Shown here: in pieces, positions 39,466 to 49,617 of the stretch
How positions within the stretch are numbered: position 1 is the first letter of the stretch
How the letters are laid out: the number at the start of each line of letters is the position of its first letter
Position numbers and translations under genes: made by a program
NCBI RefSeq assembly: GCF_027921765.1
Contig: NZ_BSEJ01000002.1
Span: forward strand, 1-64,000
Reading direction: 5' to 3'
Source of the DNA: Microbacterium barkeri
Lineage (GTDB): Bacteria; Actinomycetota; Actinomycetes; Actinomycetales; Microbacteriaceae
Length of the DNA stretch: 64,000 nt
Notes under the pieces: model-generated
What the model saw: only the letters and a program-made list of their open reading frames with translations
Told to the model about the DNA's origin: nothing
Database searches by the model: none

Positions 39466-39490
39466 GACGGCGTAACTCGGTTACGCCGTC
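39466..39490. promoter_or_regulatory. 11-bp perfect palindrome between divergent prmC and cysK
   Basis: GACGGCGTAAC (39466-39476), spacer TCG, GTTACGCCGTC (39480-39490). It lies about 25 nt upstream of a TAATGT box (39516-39521) for cysK and next to the prmC -10. It could be a protein-binding site for a regulator not encoded here. Confidence 0.5.
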
Positions 39491-39559
39491 GCGCGTCGCC
39501 CCGGGCGTTGTGCCCTAATGTGAAGCCGATCGCAGGATCTCCTCCGCAGAAAGGCCGTC

Positions 39560-40498
39560 ATGACCGGTATCCACGCAGACGTCACCACCGCGTTCGGCAA
39601 CACCCCGCTCGTCCGCCTCAACCGCGTCGTCGAGGGCGCGGGCGCCGAGGTGTACGCCAAGCTCGAGTACTTCAACCCCGGTTCGAGCGTCAAGGACCGC
39701 CTCGGCATCGCGATCATCAACGCGGCGGAGGAGTCGGGCGAGCTCAAGCCCGGAGGCACGATCGTCGAGGCGACGAGCGGCAACACGGGCATCGCCCTCT
39801 CGCTCGTCGGCGCCGCCCGCGGCTACAAGGTCATCCTGACGATGCCGGCCTCGATGTCGAAGGAGCGCCGCGTGCTCCTCAAGGCGTTCGGCGCCGAGCT
39901 CGTGCTCACCGACCCCGCCGGCGGCATGAAGGCCGCCGTCGCGGAGGCCGAGCGCATCGCGTCCGAGACGCCCGGCGCCATCCTCGCGAAGCAGTTCGCG
40001 AACGAGGCGAACCCCGCCATCCACCGCAAGACCACGGCCGAGGAGATCTGGCGCGACACCGACGGCCAGGTCGACATCTTCGTCGCCGGCATCGGCACGG
40101 GCGGCACGATCACGGGCGTCGGGCAGGTGCTCAAGGAGCGCAACCCCGACCTGAAGGTCGTCGCGGTCGAGCCGAGCGCCTCGCCGCTGCTGTCGCAGGG
40201 CACCCCCGGCCCGGCGAAGATCCAGGGCATCGGCCCGAACTTCGTGCCCCCGATCCTCGACACCGAGGTGTTCGACGAGGTCGTCACGGTCGAGTTCGAC
40301 GACGCGATCGCCACCTCGCGCGCGCTCGCCGCGAACGAGGGCCTGCTCGTCGGCATCTCGTCGGGCGCGGCCGCCTGGGCCGCGATCGAGGTCGCCAAGC
40401 GCCCCGAGAACGCCGGCAAGAAGATCGTCGTGATCATCCCCGACACGGGCGAGCGCTACCTCTCGACGGCCCTGTTCGAGGACCTGCGCGAGGACTGA
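39560..40498 (+). CDS. cysK: Cysteine synthase A (O-acetylserine sulfhydrylase)
   Basis: 312 residues. The PLP lysine is in [13 protein letters not shown] (about Lys44), the TSGNTGIAL loop is at about 74-82, and [12 protein letters not shown] (about 180) and [14 protein letters not shown] (about 268) complete the fold. It makes cysteine from O-acetylserine and sulfide. An AAAGG ribosome site precedes the ATG. cysE starts 8 nt after its stop, so the two form a cysteine operon. Confidence 0.97.
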   Translation: MTGIHADVTTAFGNTPLVRLNRVVEGAGAEVYAKLEYFNPGSSVKDRLGIAIINAAEESGELKPGGTIVEATSGNTGIALSLVGAARGYKVILTMPASMSKERRVLLKAFGAELVLTDPAGGMKAAVAEAERIASETPGAILAKQFANEANPAIHRKTTAEEIWRDTDGQVDIFVAGIGTGGTITGVGQVLKERNPDLKVVAVEPSASPLLSQGTPGPAKIQGIGPNFVPPILDTEVFDEVVTVEFDDAIATSRALAANEGLLVGISSGAAAWAAIEVAKRPENAGKKIVVIIPDTGERYLSTALFEDLRED

Positions 40499-40505
40499 CC
40501 GCCCG

Positions 40506-41075
40506 ATGTCGTTCTGGAGTCGCGTCCGCGAGGATCTCGATGCCGCCCGGCGTCGGGATCCCGCGGCGCGTTCCGCGCTCGAGATCGCCCTCCTCTACCC
40601 CGGCCTCCACGCCATCTGGGCGCATCGTCTCTGGCATGCCCTGTGGATCCGGGGCCTCCGGTTCGTCGCGCGCGCGGGGTCGCAGCTCACGCGCTGGCTG
40701 ACCGGCATCGAGATCCATCCCGGCGCCGTGATCGGCCGCCGGTTCTTCATCGACCACGGCATGGGCGTCGTGATCGGCGAGACCGCCGAGATCGGCGACG
40801 ACGTCATGCTCTACCACGGCGTCACGCTCGGCGGCCGCACCCACGACGGCGGCAAGCGCCACCCCACGCTGGGCGACGGCGTCGCCGTCGGTGCGGGAGC
40901 CAAGGTCCTCGGACCCGTCGTGATCGGCGACCGCTCGATGATCGGCGCGAACGCCGTGGTCACCCGCAGCGCTCCGGCCGACACGGTTCTCGTCGGCATC
41001 CCCGCGAAGGCGCGGGCCCGCCGGTCCGGCGAGGACGCGCGCCTCATCCTCATGGCGCCCGAGTACAGCATCTGA
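40506..41075 (+). CDS. cysE: Serine O-acetyltransferase
   Basis: 189 residues. The N-terminal helices ([21 protein letters not shown]) are followed by left-handed beta-helix hexapeptide repeats (about 70-160). The catalytic His is in [14 protein letters not shown], and LYHGVTLGG and [15 protein letters not shown] are typical. It is the short Gram-positive form. It produces the O-acetylserine used by CysK and probably forms the cysteine synthase complex with it. Confidence 0.96.
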   Translation: MSFWSRVREDLDAARRRDPAARSALEIALLYPGLHAIWAHRLWHALWIRGLRFVARAGSQLTRWLTGIEIHPGAVIGRRFFIDHGMGVVIGETAEIGDDVMLYHGVTLGGRTHDGGKRHPTLGDGVAVGAGAKVLGPVVIGDRSMIGANAVVTRSAPADTVLVGIPAKARARRSGEDARLILMAPEYSI

Positions 41076-41103
41076 CCGCTGCTCGACGCCGGTCTCCGCG
41101 AGG

Positions 41104-41130
41104 CGCCGCGTTTCGTCGCGAAATGCGGCG
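41104..41130. terminator. 12-bp hairpin between convergent cysE and amidase
   Basis: Arms 41104-41115 and 41119-41130 pair in 11 of 12 positions plus one G-T pair, with a TCG loop. It lies 29 nt after the cysE stop and 22 nt after the amidase stop on the other strand, fitting a bidirectional terminator. Confidence 0.6.
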
Positions 41131-41151
41131 AACCACGCGAGCGGATGGCCG

Positions 41152-42555
41152 TCAGGCCGCGACCGGCGGGCGCGGCAGGGGCCCGCGCGCGGCCTCGAGC
41201 TGCGCTGCAACGGCGATGATCGTGCCCTCGCCGCCTGGGCGTCCGACGAGCTGCACACTCACGGGGCGCCCTGACGCGTCGGACAGCAGCGGCACCGTGA
41301 GCGCGGGCAGCCCGCTCACGTTCACGAAGCTGGTGTGCGGCGCATAGGAGCACTGCTGCGCGAAGTTCCGCTCGGGATCGTCCTGGTCGTACCACCCCAC
41401 GGGGCGCGGCGACTGCGCGAGCGCGGGCGTCAGGACGACGTCGAACGGCGCGAACGCCGCGATCGTCTCCCGCTCGAACACGGTCGCGGCGGCATACGCG
41501 GCCAGCACGCGCTCAGCCGCGAGCGCCCTCCCCTCGCGCACGAGCCACGCCGTGAGCGGCTCGAGGTCGAGGTCCAGGCGATCGTCGGCCACGGGGATCC
41601 GCGCAGCGGAGGCGCGCCAGATCGTCGTGAAGAGCTCGGGGTACCCGCGCGGCTGCCAGTCCGCATCCGAGACATCGTGCCCCGCGGCTTCGAGGAGCGC
41701 TATCCCGCGGTCGAACGCCGCGCGCGCGGCGGGATCGAGCGCCGTGTCGGTCCATCCGTCCCACGGCGTGACGGTCGTGATGCCCACGCGGAGTCGGCCG
41801 GGGTCGCACCGGGCGGCCGCGGCGAACGGGCCGCGTCCGGGTGCGCGCGTCGCGTAGGTGTAGGGAGCGGATGCCGCGAGCGCGTCGAGCAGGAACGCCG
41901 CGTCCTCGACGGTGCGGGCGATCGGGCCGGCGACCGACAGCCCGCCCGGCGCATCGAGCCCCGATCCGATCGGCAGGCGGCCGCGCGACGGCTTGATCCC
42001 GACGACCCCCACGGTCGCGGCGGGGATGCGGATGGACCCGCCGCCGTCCGAGGCGGGAGCTGCGGGCAGCAGGCCCGCCGAGACCGCGACGGCCGCCCCG
42101 CCGCTCGACCCGCCGGCGCCCGTCGCCGGGTCCCACGGGTTCCGCGTGGGCGGGGCGACGCGCGACTCGGTGTAGCCGGTCATGCCGAACTCGGGGGTGC
42201 TGGTCTTCCCGAGGCTCACGGCGCCGAGCTCGTCGAGCGCGAGCGCGAGCGGGTCGGATGCCACGGGCACGTACGCGGCGAACGCTCGCGATCCGTAGCG
42301 GGTCGGCACTCCGGCGCGCGCCGTGAGGTCCTTGTCGGCGAGAGGCAGGCCCCACAGGGGGCGCGTCGGGTCGGGCCGTCCGAGCCGTTCCGCGGCCGCG
42401 AGGGCCCGCGCGGCCGTCACCTCGGTGAAGGCGCCGAGGCCGTCGTCGAGTCGGGCGATCCGGTCGAGGAAGTGCGTCGCGACCTCGCGCGGCGCGACCT
42501 CGCCGCGCTGGAGTGCCGACGCGAGCTCGACGGCGCTCAGCTCGTGGATGTCCAT
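41152..42555 (-). CDS. Amidase signature family protein
   Basis: 467 residues. The Ser-Ser-Lys catalytic triad is readable: Lys in GLPLADKDLT (about 72), and the serines in GAGGSSGGAAVAVSAGLLP (about 145-160) with ASDGGGSIRIPAA downstream. It resembles enantioselective or 6-aminohexanoate-dimer-type amidases rather than GatA; no gatB or gatC is near. The substrate is unknown. I chose ATG 42555 (MDIHELSAVELASALQ); upstream the frame runs through the 72-nt repeats and is not coding. Confidence 0.88.
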   Translation of the reverse strand: MDIHELSAVELASALQRGEVAPREVATHFLDRIARLDDGLGAFTEVTAARALAAAERLGRPDPTRPLWGLPLADKDLTARAGVPTRYGSRAFAAYVPVASDPLALALDELGAVSLGKTSTPEFGMTGYTESRVAPPTRNPWDPATGAGGSSGGAAVAVSAGLLPAAPASDGGGSIRIPAATVGVVGIKPSRGRLPIGSGLDAPGGLSVAGPIARTVEDAAFLLDALAASAPYTYATRAPGRGPFAAAARCDPGRLRVGITTVTPWDGWTDTALDPAARAAFDRGIALLEAAGHDVSDADWQPRGYPELFTTIWRASAARIPVADDRLDLDLEPLTAWLVREGRALAAERVLAAYAAATVFERETIAAFAPFDVVLTPALAQSPRPVGWYDQDDPERNFAQQCSYAPHTSFVNVSGLPALTVPLLSDASGRPVSVQLVGRPGGEGTIIAVAAQLEAARGPLPRPPVAA

Positions 42556-42608
42556 CCGACCATCCTCCCGCACGATCGCCGCACCGCCTTCGTCCACGAC
42601 GGCGGTCG

Positions 42609-42752
42609 CCCAGGTCGCACTTCGCGGCCCCCAACCGACGAATACGGCCGGAAACCGCGACCCCGACAGGGCGACACCTGCCCAGGTCGCACTTCGCGGC
42701 CCCCAACCGACCAATACGGACGGAAACCGCGACCCGAACGGGGCGACGGCTG
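42609..42752. repeat. Two tandem 72-nt direct repeats
   Basis: Copies at 42609-42680 and 42681-42752 are nearly identical for their first 54 nt and end in GGGCGAC-containing segments that recur twice more up to about 42790. Each copy is bounded near its ends by GGTCGC and GCGACC, so the core is an imperfect inverted-repeat element. It lies between the amidase start and the prfA stop. Confidence 0.8.
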
Positions 42753-42808
42753 GCGCAACGGGGCGACGCCCGCCCAACAGGGCGACGGATGGCGTCAGCC
42801 GGCCGAGA

Positions 42809-43882
42809 TCACTCCCCGAGCGACGCGAGGCGCTCGGCCTCGTCGGCCTCGATGCAGGACTGCACGACGGGCTCGAGCGCGCCGTCCATCACCTGGTCGA
42901 GGTTGTACGCCTTGTATCCCGTGCGGTGGTCCGCGATGCGGTTCTCGGGGAAGTTGTACGTGCGGATGCGCTCCGAGCGGTCCATGCCGCGGATCTGCGA
43001 CTTGCGCGCATCGGCCGCGACGGCCGCGAGCTCCTCCTGCTGCTTCGCGAGCAGACGCGCGCGGAGGACGCGCATGCCCGCCTCGCGGTTCTGCAGCTGC
43101 GACTTCTCGTTCTGCATCGACACGACGATGCCGGTCGGCACGTGCGTGATGCGCACCGCCGAGTCGGTCGTGTTGACCGACTGGCCGCCGGGTCCGGACG
43201 ACCGGAAGACATCGATCTTCAGGTCGTTCGGGTCGATGTGGATCTCCTCGGGCTCGTCCACCTCGGGGAAGACGAGCACGCCGGTCGTCGAGGTGTGGAT
43301 GCGCCCCTGCGACTCGGTCGCGGGAACGCGCTGCACGCGGTGCACGCCGCCCTCGTACTTGAGATGCGCCCACACGCCCTGCGCGGGGTCGTTCGAGGAT
43401 CCCTTGATGGCGACCTGCACGTTCTTGTAGCCGCCGAGGTCGGACTCGTCGCGCTCGAGGAGCTCGGTCTTCCACCCCTTCGACGCCGCGTACTGCATGT
43501 ACATGCGCAGGAGATCGGCCGCGAAGAGGGCGCTCTCGGCGCCGCCCTCGCCGGCCTTGATCTCCATGATCACGTCGCGCGCGTCATCCGGATCGCGCGG
43601 GATGAGGAGACGCCGCAGCCGCTCCTGCGCCTGCGCGAGGTGCTCCTCGAGTGCCGGCACCTCCTCGGCGAAGGCGTCGTCCTCCTTCGCGAGCTCGCGA
43701 GCGGCCTCGAGGTCCTCCCCCGCGGCCACCCACTCCTCGTGCGCGCGCACGATGCGGCTGAGCTCGGCGTAGCGCCGGTTGACCCGCTTGGCGCGCGCCG
43801 CGTCGGCGTGCACGGCGGGGTCGGAGAGCTCCTCCTGCACCCGCCGGTGCTCGTCGATCAGCGCCTGGACGGACTCGAACAC
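42809..43882 (-). CDS. prfA: Peptide chain release factor 1
   Basis: 357 residues. [14 protein letters not shown] (about 227) carries the GGQ loop, and [13 protein letters not shown] gives the PAT tripeptide that marks RF1 (UAA/UAG) rather than RF2. The C-terminus ends in [16 protein letters not shown]. The GTG start at 43880-43882 is 19 nt after the rho stop. Confidence 0.96.
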   Translation of the reverse strand: MFESVQALIDEHRRVQEELSDPAVHADAARAKRVNRRYAELSRIVRAHEEWVAAGEDLEAARELAKEDDAFAEEVPALEEHLAQAQERLRRLLIPRDPDDARDVIMEIKAGEGGAESALFAADLLRMYMQYAASKGWKTELLERDESDLGGYKNVQVAIKGSSNDPAQGVWAHLKYEGGVHRVQRVPATESQGRIHTSTTGVLVFPEVDEPEEIHIDPNDLKIDVFRSSGPGGQSVNTTDSAVRITHVPTGIVVSMQNEKSQLQNREAGMRVLRARLLAKQQEELAAVAADARKSQIRGMDRSERIRTYNFPENRIADHRTGYKAYNLDQVMDGALEPVVQSCIEADEAERLASLGE

Positions 43883-43901
43883 GCGTGCTCCCCCGCCCGC
43901 G

Positions 43902-46139
43902 TCAGCGGATGTCGTTCTCGTGGCCCGAGCCGCGGCCGCCCGTCGCTGGGATCGACTTCTGCATCTGCACGAGGAACTCGACGTTCGACTGCGTCTCCTT
44001 GAGCTTGTCGAGGATGACGCCGAGCGCGTGCTGCTGGTCGAGGCCCGCGAGGGCGCGACGCAGCTTCCACGTGATCTTCACCTCGTCGGGCGACAGGAGC
44101 ATCTCCTCACGGCGCGTGGACGACGCGTTGACGTCGACCGCCGGGAAGATCCGCTTGTCGGCGAGCTGACGCGAGAGGCGCAGCTCCATGTTGCCGGTGC
44201 CCTTGAACTCCTCGAAGATCACCTCGTCCATCTTCGATCCGGTCTCGACGAGCGCCGTGGCGAGGATGGTCAGCGAGCCGCCGTTCTCGATGTTGCGCGC
44301 GGCGCCGAAGAAGCGCTTGGGCGGGTAGAGCGCCGACGCGTCGACGCCGCCCGTGAGCACGCGGCCCGAGGTCGGGGCCGAGATGTTGTACGCGCGTCCG
44401 AGGCGCGTGATCGAGTCGAGCAGCACGACGACGTCGCGGCCCAGCTCGACGAGACGCTTCGCCCGTTCGATCGCGAGCTCGGCGACCGTCGTGTGGTCCT
44501 CCGCGGGACGGTCGAACGTCGAGGCGATGACCTCGCCCTTGACCGACCGCTGCATGTCGGTGACCTCCTCGGGCCGCTCGTCGACGAGCACGACCATGAG
44601 GTGGGCCTCGGGGTTGTTCTGCGAGATCGCGTTCGCGATCTGCTGCAGGACGATCGTCTTGCCGGCCTTGGGCGGCGCGACGATGAGGCCGCGCTGGCCC
44701 TTCCCGATCGGCGCGACGAGGTCGATGATGCGCTGCGTGAGCTTCTCGGGCGCGGTCTCGAGGCGGAGGCGCTCCTGCGGGTAGAGCGGCGTGAGGTCGC
44801 CGAACTCGACGCGGTTCGCGGCGTCCTCGACGGACAGGCCGTTGATCGAGTCGACCTTGACGAGCGCGTTGTACTTCTGCCGGCCCGTCGACTCGCCCTC
44901 GCGCGGCTGCTTGATCGCGCCGACGATCGCGTCGCCCTTGCGGAGGTGGTACTTCTTCACCTGGCCGAGCGAGACGTAGACGTCCTGGTGCCCCGGGAGG
45001 TAGCCCGTGGTGCGGACGAACGCGTAGTTGTCGAGCACATCCAGAACGCCCGCGATCGGGATGAGGACGTCATCCTCGCCGATCTCGGTGTCGAACTCGT
45101 CGTCGGCGCCGCCGCGGCGCTTGTTGCGCGCGCGACCACGGCCCTCGCTCTGCGCCTGGGCCTGTGCCTGGCCGCGCCCCTGGCGCTGACCGCCGCGGTC
45201 CCCGCGGTCGCCCTCGTCGTTGGCGTCGTCCTGCGTCGCGCGGGCGTCGTCGCCCTGTGCCTCGCCGTTGCCCTTGTTGCGGCCTCGGCGGTTGCGGTTG
45301 CGGCCTCGGCGGCCGGTGCCCTCCTCCGAGCGCTCGCCCTCGCGGCCGCCCTCGGCGCGTGCGGCGTCGGACACCTCGTCGGCGTCGCCCTGCGCGTCGG
45401 CGGGTGCCTCCTCGGCGGCCGGCTCGGCCTTGCGGACCGGACGGCGGTTGCGGCCACGGCCGCGGCCGCCCTCGGCCTGCTCGCCCTCGGCCTCCTCCGC
45501 CGCGGCGGCGTCGGCCTGCTCGGCGGGCTTCTCGGCGTCCTCGGCGGGCGCCTCGGCGGGGGTCTCCGCGGCGGCCGTCTCGTCAGCGGCCGTCTCGTCG
45601 GCGGCAGGGGCCTCCTCAGCGGACGCCGCCTCCTCGGCGGGGGTCTCCTCCGCGGTCGGCGCCTCGTCCATGGCCTCGGGCGAGGGAGCGGTCTCGACCG
45701 CCTGCTCGGCGACCTCGACGACCTCCGCCTCGTCGGCGGATGCCGCCGCGTCGGCCTGCGGGGCCTCCTCTGCCGGCGTCTCGACGACGGGGTCGGCCTT
45801 CTTCGTGCGGCGCGGCGCGCGCTTGCGCACCGGCTTCGCGGGCGCCTCCTCAGCCGCGGGCGCCTCGGCGGCGGGTGCCTCCTCGGCCGCGGGGGCCTCC
45901 TCGGCGGGCGCCTCGACGGCCGCCTCGGCCGTGCCGGCCGACTTCACGCGGCGCGGCGCGCGCTTGCGCACGGGCTTGGCGGGCGCCTCCTCGGCGGGTG
46001 CCGCATCTGCGGCGGGCTGGGCGTCGGCCTGCGCGCTCTCGGCGGGCGACGTCTCGGTCGCCTGCGCCTCGGGCTGCGCGTCGAAGAGGGTCTCTTCTCC
46101 GCCGACTGCGTCGTTCTGGATCTCGGAGATCGGCTCCAC
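43902..46139 (-). CDS. rho: Transcription termination factor Rho, long actinobacterial form
   Basis: 745 residues. The first 200 or so are Ala/Glu/Pro-rich with repeated EEAPA units. A segment of about 120 residues rich in Arg, Gly, Asn and Gln follows, then the RNA-binding domain ([20 protein letters not shown]) and the RecA-type motor (Walker [10 protein letters not shown]-loop and R-loop regions, [12 protein letters not shown]). The classic N-terminal helix bundle is replaced by disordered sequence. The GTG start at 46137-46139 has AGGAG about 6 nt upstream. Confidence 0.95.
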   Translation of the reverse strand: MEPISEIQNDAVGGEETLFDAQPEAQATETSPAESAQADAQPAADAAPAEEAPAKPVRKRAPRRVKSAGTAEAAVEAPAEEAPAAEEAPAAEAPAAEEAPAKPVRKRAPRRTKKADPVVETPAEEAPQADAAASADEAEVVEVAEQAVETAPSPEAMDEAPTAEETPAEEAASAEEAPAADETAADETAAAETPAEAPAEDAEKPAEQADAAAAEEAEGEQAEGGRGRGRNRRPVRKAEPAAEEAPADAQGDADEVSDAARAEGGREGERSEEGTGRRGRNRNRRGRNKGNGEAQGDDARATQDDANDEGDRGDRGGQRQGRGQAQAQAQSEGRGRARNKRRGGADDEFDTEIGEDDVLIPIAGVLDVLDNYAFVRTTGYLPGHQDVYVSLGQVKKYHLRKGDAIVGAIKQPREGESTGRQKYNALVKVDSINGLSVEDAANRVEFGDLTPLYPQERLRLETAPEKLTQRIIDLVAPIGKGQRGLIVAPPKAGKTIVLQQIANAISQNNPEAHLMVVLVDERPEEVTDMQRSVKGEVIASTFDRPAEDHTTVAELAIERAKRLVELGRDVVVLLDSITRLGRAYNISAPTSGRVLTGGVDASALYPPKRFFGAARNIENGGSLTILATALVETGSKMDEVIFEEFKGTGNMELRLSRQLADKRIFPAVDVNASSTRREEMLLSPDEVKITWKLRRALAGLDQQHALGVILDKLKETQSNVEFLVQMQKSIPATGGRGSGHENDIR

Positions 46140-46292
46140 GAGTACTCCTGTCGGTATTGCGTGGCATGACCCGAACCGCACTGGCGGGATTCGCGTGACG
46201 CGCGCCACGACGCGCGTGGATCTCGGCCGGTCTCGGAGACGGCGGGGATCGTGCGGGGGCTTCGCAGAATTGCGACGGTGGCTTCGAACGTG

Positions 46293-47225
46293 CTATTCAG
46301 CACCCACCGGGATGTCCCTCACTGTACCACCTTTGAAATCGACGGCGAGCATGAGGGCGTCCCACGGGGTGTCCGCGACCCGGGCGACGAGCTCGGCTGC
46401 CTCGACGCGGCGGCCGGGGCCGTCGGCGAGGACGAGGACGCTCGGGCCCGCGCCCGAGACGACGGCCGCGAAGCCCGCCGCGCGCAGCGCCTGCACGAGC
46501 CGGTGCGTCTCGGGCATCGCCTCGGCGCGGTAGTTCTGGTGGAGCTTGTCCTCGGTCGCGGCGAGCAGCAGCTCGGGGCTCTGCGTGAGCGCCGCGATGA
46601 GGAGCGCCGAGCGCGAGACGTTGAACACGGCGTCCTCGCGCGGCACCTGCAGGGGCTGCAGGCTGCGTGCGAGGGAGGTCGACATGGTCGTCTCCGGGAC
46701 GAAGACGACGGGCGCGACGCCGCGATGCACGAGGAGCTTCTTGTGCTGCGGGCCCCGCTCGTCGACCCACGCGATCGTGAGCCCGCCGAAGAGGGCGGGT
46801 GCGACGTTGTCCGGGTGTCCTTCGAGCTCGGTCGCGAGGCGGAGGAGGTCGTTCTCGGAGAGCTCGACGTCGCCCTCGAGGAGCCCCTTCGCGGCGAGCA
46901 CGCCGGCCGAGACGGCGGCGCCCGAGGAGCCGAGGCCGCGCCCGTGCGGGACGCCGTTGTGCGCGACGAGCCGCAGGCCCGGCGCGGGGCGCCCCGCATC
47001 GGCGAAGACGTGGCGGATGGCGCGCACGATGAGGTGCGACTCGTCGCGGGGGATCTCCTCCGCGCCCGACCCGGTCACCTCGATCTCGAGCTCGCCCTCC
47101 GGCAAGGCCGTCACGGTGAGCTCGTCGTACGCCGACAGCGCGAGGCCGAGGGTGTCGAACCCGGGGCCCAGGTTGGCGCTCGTGGCCGGCACGCGGACGT
47201 GCACCGAGCGCCGGGCTGGCGTCAC
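46293..47225 (-). CDS. thrB: Homoserine kinase
   Basis: 310 residues of the GHMP kinase family. It starts [22 protein letters not shown]; the ATP-binding loop is [21 protein letters not shown] (about 90), with [12 protein letters not shown] near the C-terminus. It phosphorylates homoserine for threonine synthesis. GTG 47225 overlaps the thrC stop in GTGA. Confidence 0.95.
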   Translation of the reverse strand: MTPARRSVHVRVPATSANLGPGFDTLGLALSAYDELTVTALPEGELEIEVTGSGAEEIPRDESHLIVRAIRHVFADAGRPAPGLRLVAHNGVPHGRGLGSSGAAVSAGVLAAKGLLEGDVELSENDLLRLATELEGHPDNVAPALFGGLTIAWVDERGPQHKKLLVHRGVAPVVFVPETTMSTSLARSLQPLQVPREDAVFNVSRSALLIAALTQSPELLLAATEDKLHQNYRAEAMPETHRLVQALRAAGFAAVVSGAGPSVLVLADGPGRRVEAAELVARVADTPWDALMLAVDFKGGTVRDIPVGAE

Positions 47226-48310
47226 GCGGGCGCTCCGACGGGAGCGAGCCCGAGCACGTCGGCGACGTCGGAGGTCGAGGCGTCGACGACCGTCGGGGTC
47301 ACCTCCGAGCCGTCCTCCTGCTTGAGCGCCCACTGCGGATCCTTGAGCCCGTGCCCCGTGACGGTGATCGCGACGCGCGAGCCCGCGGGGATCGCGCCCG
47401 CCTCGGCGCGCTCGAGGAGACCGGCGACGCCGATCGCGGACGCCGGCTCGACGAACACGCCGGCCGTGCTCGCGAGGAGCCGCTGCGCGGCGAGGATGGC
47501 CGAGTCGGAGATCGCGCCGAAGTACCCGTCGGTCTTCTCGCGCGCCGCGAGGGCGAGCTCCCACGAGGCGGGGTTGCCGATGCGGATGGCCGTGGCGATC
47601 GTCTCCGGGTTCTTCACGACCTCGCCGCGGACGATGGGCGCCGAGCCCTCGGCCTGGAAGCCGAACATGCGCGGCACGCGCGTCGACGTGCCGGCCTCGG
47701 CGTCCTCGACGTACCCGCGCGAGTACGCGGTGTAGTTGCCGGCGTTGCCGATCGGGATGAAGTGGAAGTCGGGGGCGTCGCCGAGCTGCGAGACGATCTC
47801 GTACGCCGCGGTCTTCTGGCCCTCGATGCGGTCGGGGTTGACCGAGTTCACGAGGTGCACGGGGTAGCTCTCGCTGAGCTCGCGCGCGATCTCGAGGCAG
47901 TCGTCGAAGTTGCCGCGGATCTGGATGAGCTGGCCGCCGTGGATGACGGCCTGGCTGAGCTTGCCCATGGCGATCTTGCCCTCGGGCACGAGGACCGCCG
48001 CGGTGATCCCCGCGTGCGCGGCGTACGCCGCGGCCGAGGCCGACGTGTTGCCGGTCGACGCGCAGATGACGGCCTTCGCGCCGTGCTCGACGGCGCGCGA
48101 GAGCGCGACGGTCATGCCGCGGTCCTTGAACGAGCCGGTCGGGTTCATGCCCTCGAACTTGATCCAGACATCCGCGCCCGTGCGCTGCGACAGGGCGGGT
48201 GCGGGGATGAGCGGCGTGCCGCCCTCGCCGAGGGTCACGACGGTCGAGGCGTCGGTGACGCCCAGACGGTCGGCGTACTCGCGCATCACTCCGCGCCAGA
48301 CGTGGGCCAT
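47222..48310 (-). CDS. thrC: Threonine synthase
   Basis: 362 residues. The PLP lysine is in [15 protein letters not shown] (about 57), the phosphate-binding loop is [16 protein letters not shown], and [16 protein letters not shown] is the SGN-like loop. It converts phosphohomoserine to threonine. I chose ATG 48310 because GGAG is 7 nt upstream; the in-frame ATG 48316 overlaps the hom stop but has no properly spaced ribosome site. Confidence 0.95.
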   Translation of the reverse strand: MAHVWRGVMREYADRLGVTDASTVVTLGEGGTPLIPAPALSQRTGADVWIKFEGMNPTGSFKDRGMTVALSRAVEHGAKAVICASTGNTSASAAAYAAHAGITAAVLVPEGKIAMGKLSQAVIHGGQLIQIRGNFDDCLEIARELSESYPVHLVNSVNPDRIEGQKTAAYEIVSQLGDAPDFHFIPIGNAGNYTAYSRGYVEDAEAGTSTRVPRMFGFQAEGSAPIVRGEVVKNPETIATAIRIGNPASWELALAAREKTDGYFGAISDSAILAAQRLLASTAGVFVEPASAIGVAGLLERAEAGAIPAGSRVAITVTGHGLKDPQWALKQEDGSEVTPTVVDASTSDVADVLGLAPVGAPA

Positions 48311-48312
48311 GG

Positions 48313-49617
48313 TCATTCTCCTTCCACGCGCAGCACCGAGGCCACGCGCTCGACGACATCGCTCTGAGCGAGGCGGGCGACGGTGTCGCTGAGCGCCTGC
48401 TCCCGAGCCCTGTGGGTTCCGATCACGATGCGGGCGGTGCCCTCGTCATCGACGGTCTGCTCGACGGTCGCCGCGGAGACGCCGCCGTCGTTGAGGATGC
48501 CCGCGATCGTCGCGAGCACGCCCTGCTCGTCCGACACCTCGAGGGTGATCTGGTAGCGCGTCGTGATGCGCCCGATCTCGGCGGTCGGCAGGCTCTGGCG
48601 CGCCGACTCCCCCACGCCCACGCCGCCGGCGATGTGGCGGCGGGCGGCCGACACGACGTCGCCGAGCACGGCCGACGCGGTCTGCACGCCGCCCGCTCCC
48701 GCGCCGTAGAACATGAGGGGGCCCGCCGCCTCGGCCTCGACGAACACGGCGTTGTTGCCGCCGTGCACCGTCGCGAGGGGATGGTCGCGGCTGATGAGCG
48801 CGGGATACACGCGCACGGAGATCGACTCGTCCTCCCCGTCGGCGCCGGGCAGGCGCTCGCACACGGCGAGCAGCTTGATGACGAAGCCCGCGCGGCGCGC
48901 GCCCTCGATCATGTCGGCCGTGATCGACTCGATGCCCTCGCGGTGCACGTGCTCCATCGCGACCTCGGTGTGGAACGCGAGGCTCGCGAGGATGGCCGCC
49001 TTCTGGGCCGCGTCGTATCCCTCGAGGTCGAGGGTCGGGTCGGCCTCGAGGTAGCCGAGGTCCGTCGCGATGCGCTGCGCCTCCTCGGCGGAGAGCCCCT
49101 CGCGGTCCATCTTGTCGAGGATGAAGTTCGTCGAGCCGTTGACGATGCCGAAGATGCGGACGATCCGGTCGCCTGCGAGCGAGTCCTTCAGGGGGCGGAT
49201 GATCGGGATCGCGCCTGCGACGGCGGCCTCGTACGAGACGGACGCGCCGACCTGGTCGGCGGCGTCGAAGATCTCGGCGCCGTGAGCGGCGAGGAGGGCC
49301 TTGTTGCCCGTCACGACGTCGGCGCCCGAGTTCAGGGCGGTGAGGATGTGGGTGCGGGCGGGCTCGATGCCGCCCATGAGCTCGATGACGATGTCGGCGC
49401 CGACGATGAGGTTCTCGGCGTCGGTCGTGAGCAGCTCGCGCGGGAGCTCGACGTCGCGAGGGGCGTCGAGGTCGCGGACGAGGATGCCCGAGAGCTCGAG
49501 GCTCGCGCCGCTGCGCTCGGCGAGGTCGTCGCCGTGCTCGAGAAGCAGGCGCGCGACCTGCGAGCCGACGGAACCGGCGCCCAGCAGGGCGACCCTCAGC
49601 GTGCGGTGGTCGATCAT
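48313..49617 (-). CDS. hom: Homoserine dehydrogenase with ACT domain
   Basis: 434 residues. The NAD(P) fold is [17 protein letters not shown], and [11 protein letters not shown] (about 190), the [20 protein letters not shown] catalytic region and a C-terminal ACT domain (about 350-430, [19 protein letters not shown]) follow. The ACT domain suggests threonine feedback inhibition. ATG 49617 overlaps the lysA stop in ATGA. Confidence 0.96.
   Translation of the reverse strand: MIDHRTLRVALLGAGSVGSQVARLLLEHGDDLAERSGASLELSGILVRDLDAPRDVELPRELLTTDAENLIVGADIVIELMGGIEPARTHILTALNSGADVVTGNKALLAAHGAEIFDAADQVGASVSYEAAVAGAIPIIRPLKDSLAGDRIVRIFGIVNGSTNFILDKMDREGLSAEEAQRIATDLGYLEADPTLDLEGYDAAQKAAILASLAFHTEVAMEHVHREGIESITADMIEGARRAGFVIKLLAVCERLPGADGEDESISVRVYPALISRDHPLATVHGGNNAVFVEAEAAGPLMFYGAGAGGVQTASAVLGDVVSAARRHIAGGVGVGESARQSLPTAEIGRITTRYQITLEVSDEQGVLATIAGILNDGGVSAATVEQTVDDEGTARIVIGTHRAREQALSDTVARLAQSDVVERVASVLRVEGE

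Noticed and set aside
42556..42777. 74-residue extension of the amidase through the 72-nt repeats
   Set aside because: The repeated peptide arises because 72 is a multiple of three; amidases of this family begin at the MDIHELS-type helix encoded from 42555.
43779..46169. Long plus-strand frame opposite rho with hydrophobic, Leu/Ala/Gly-rich sequence
   Set aside because: It mirrors the Ala/Glu-rich repeats of Rho on the other strand and has no start signal or known motif.
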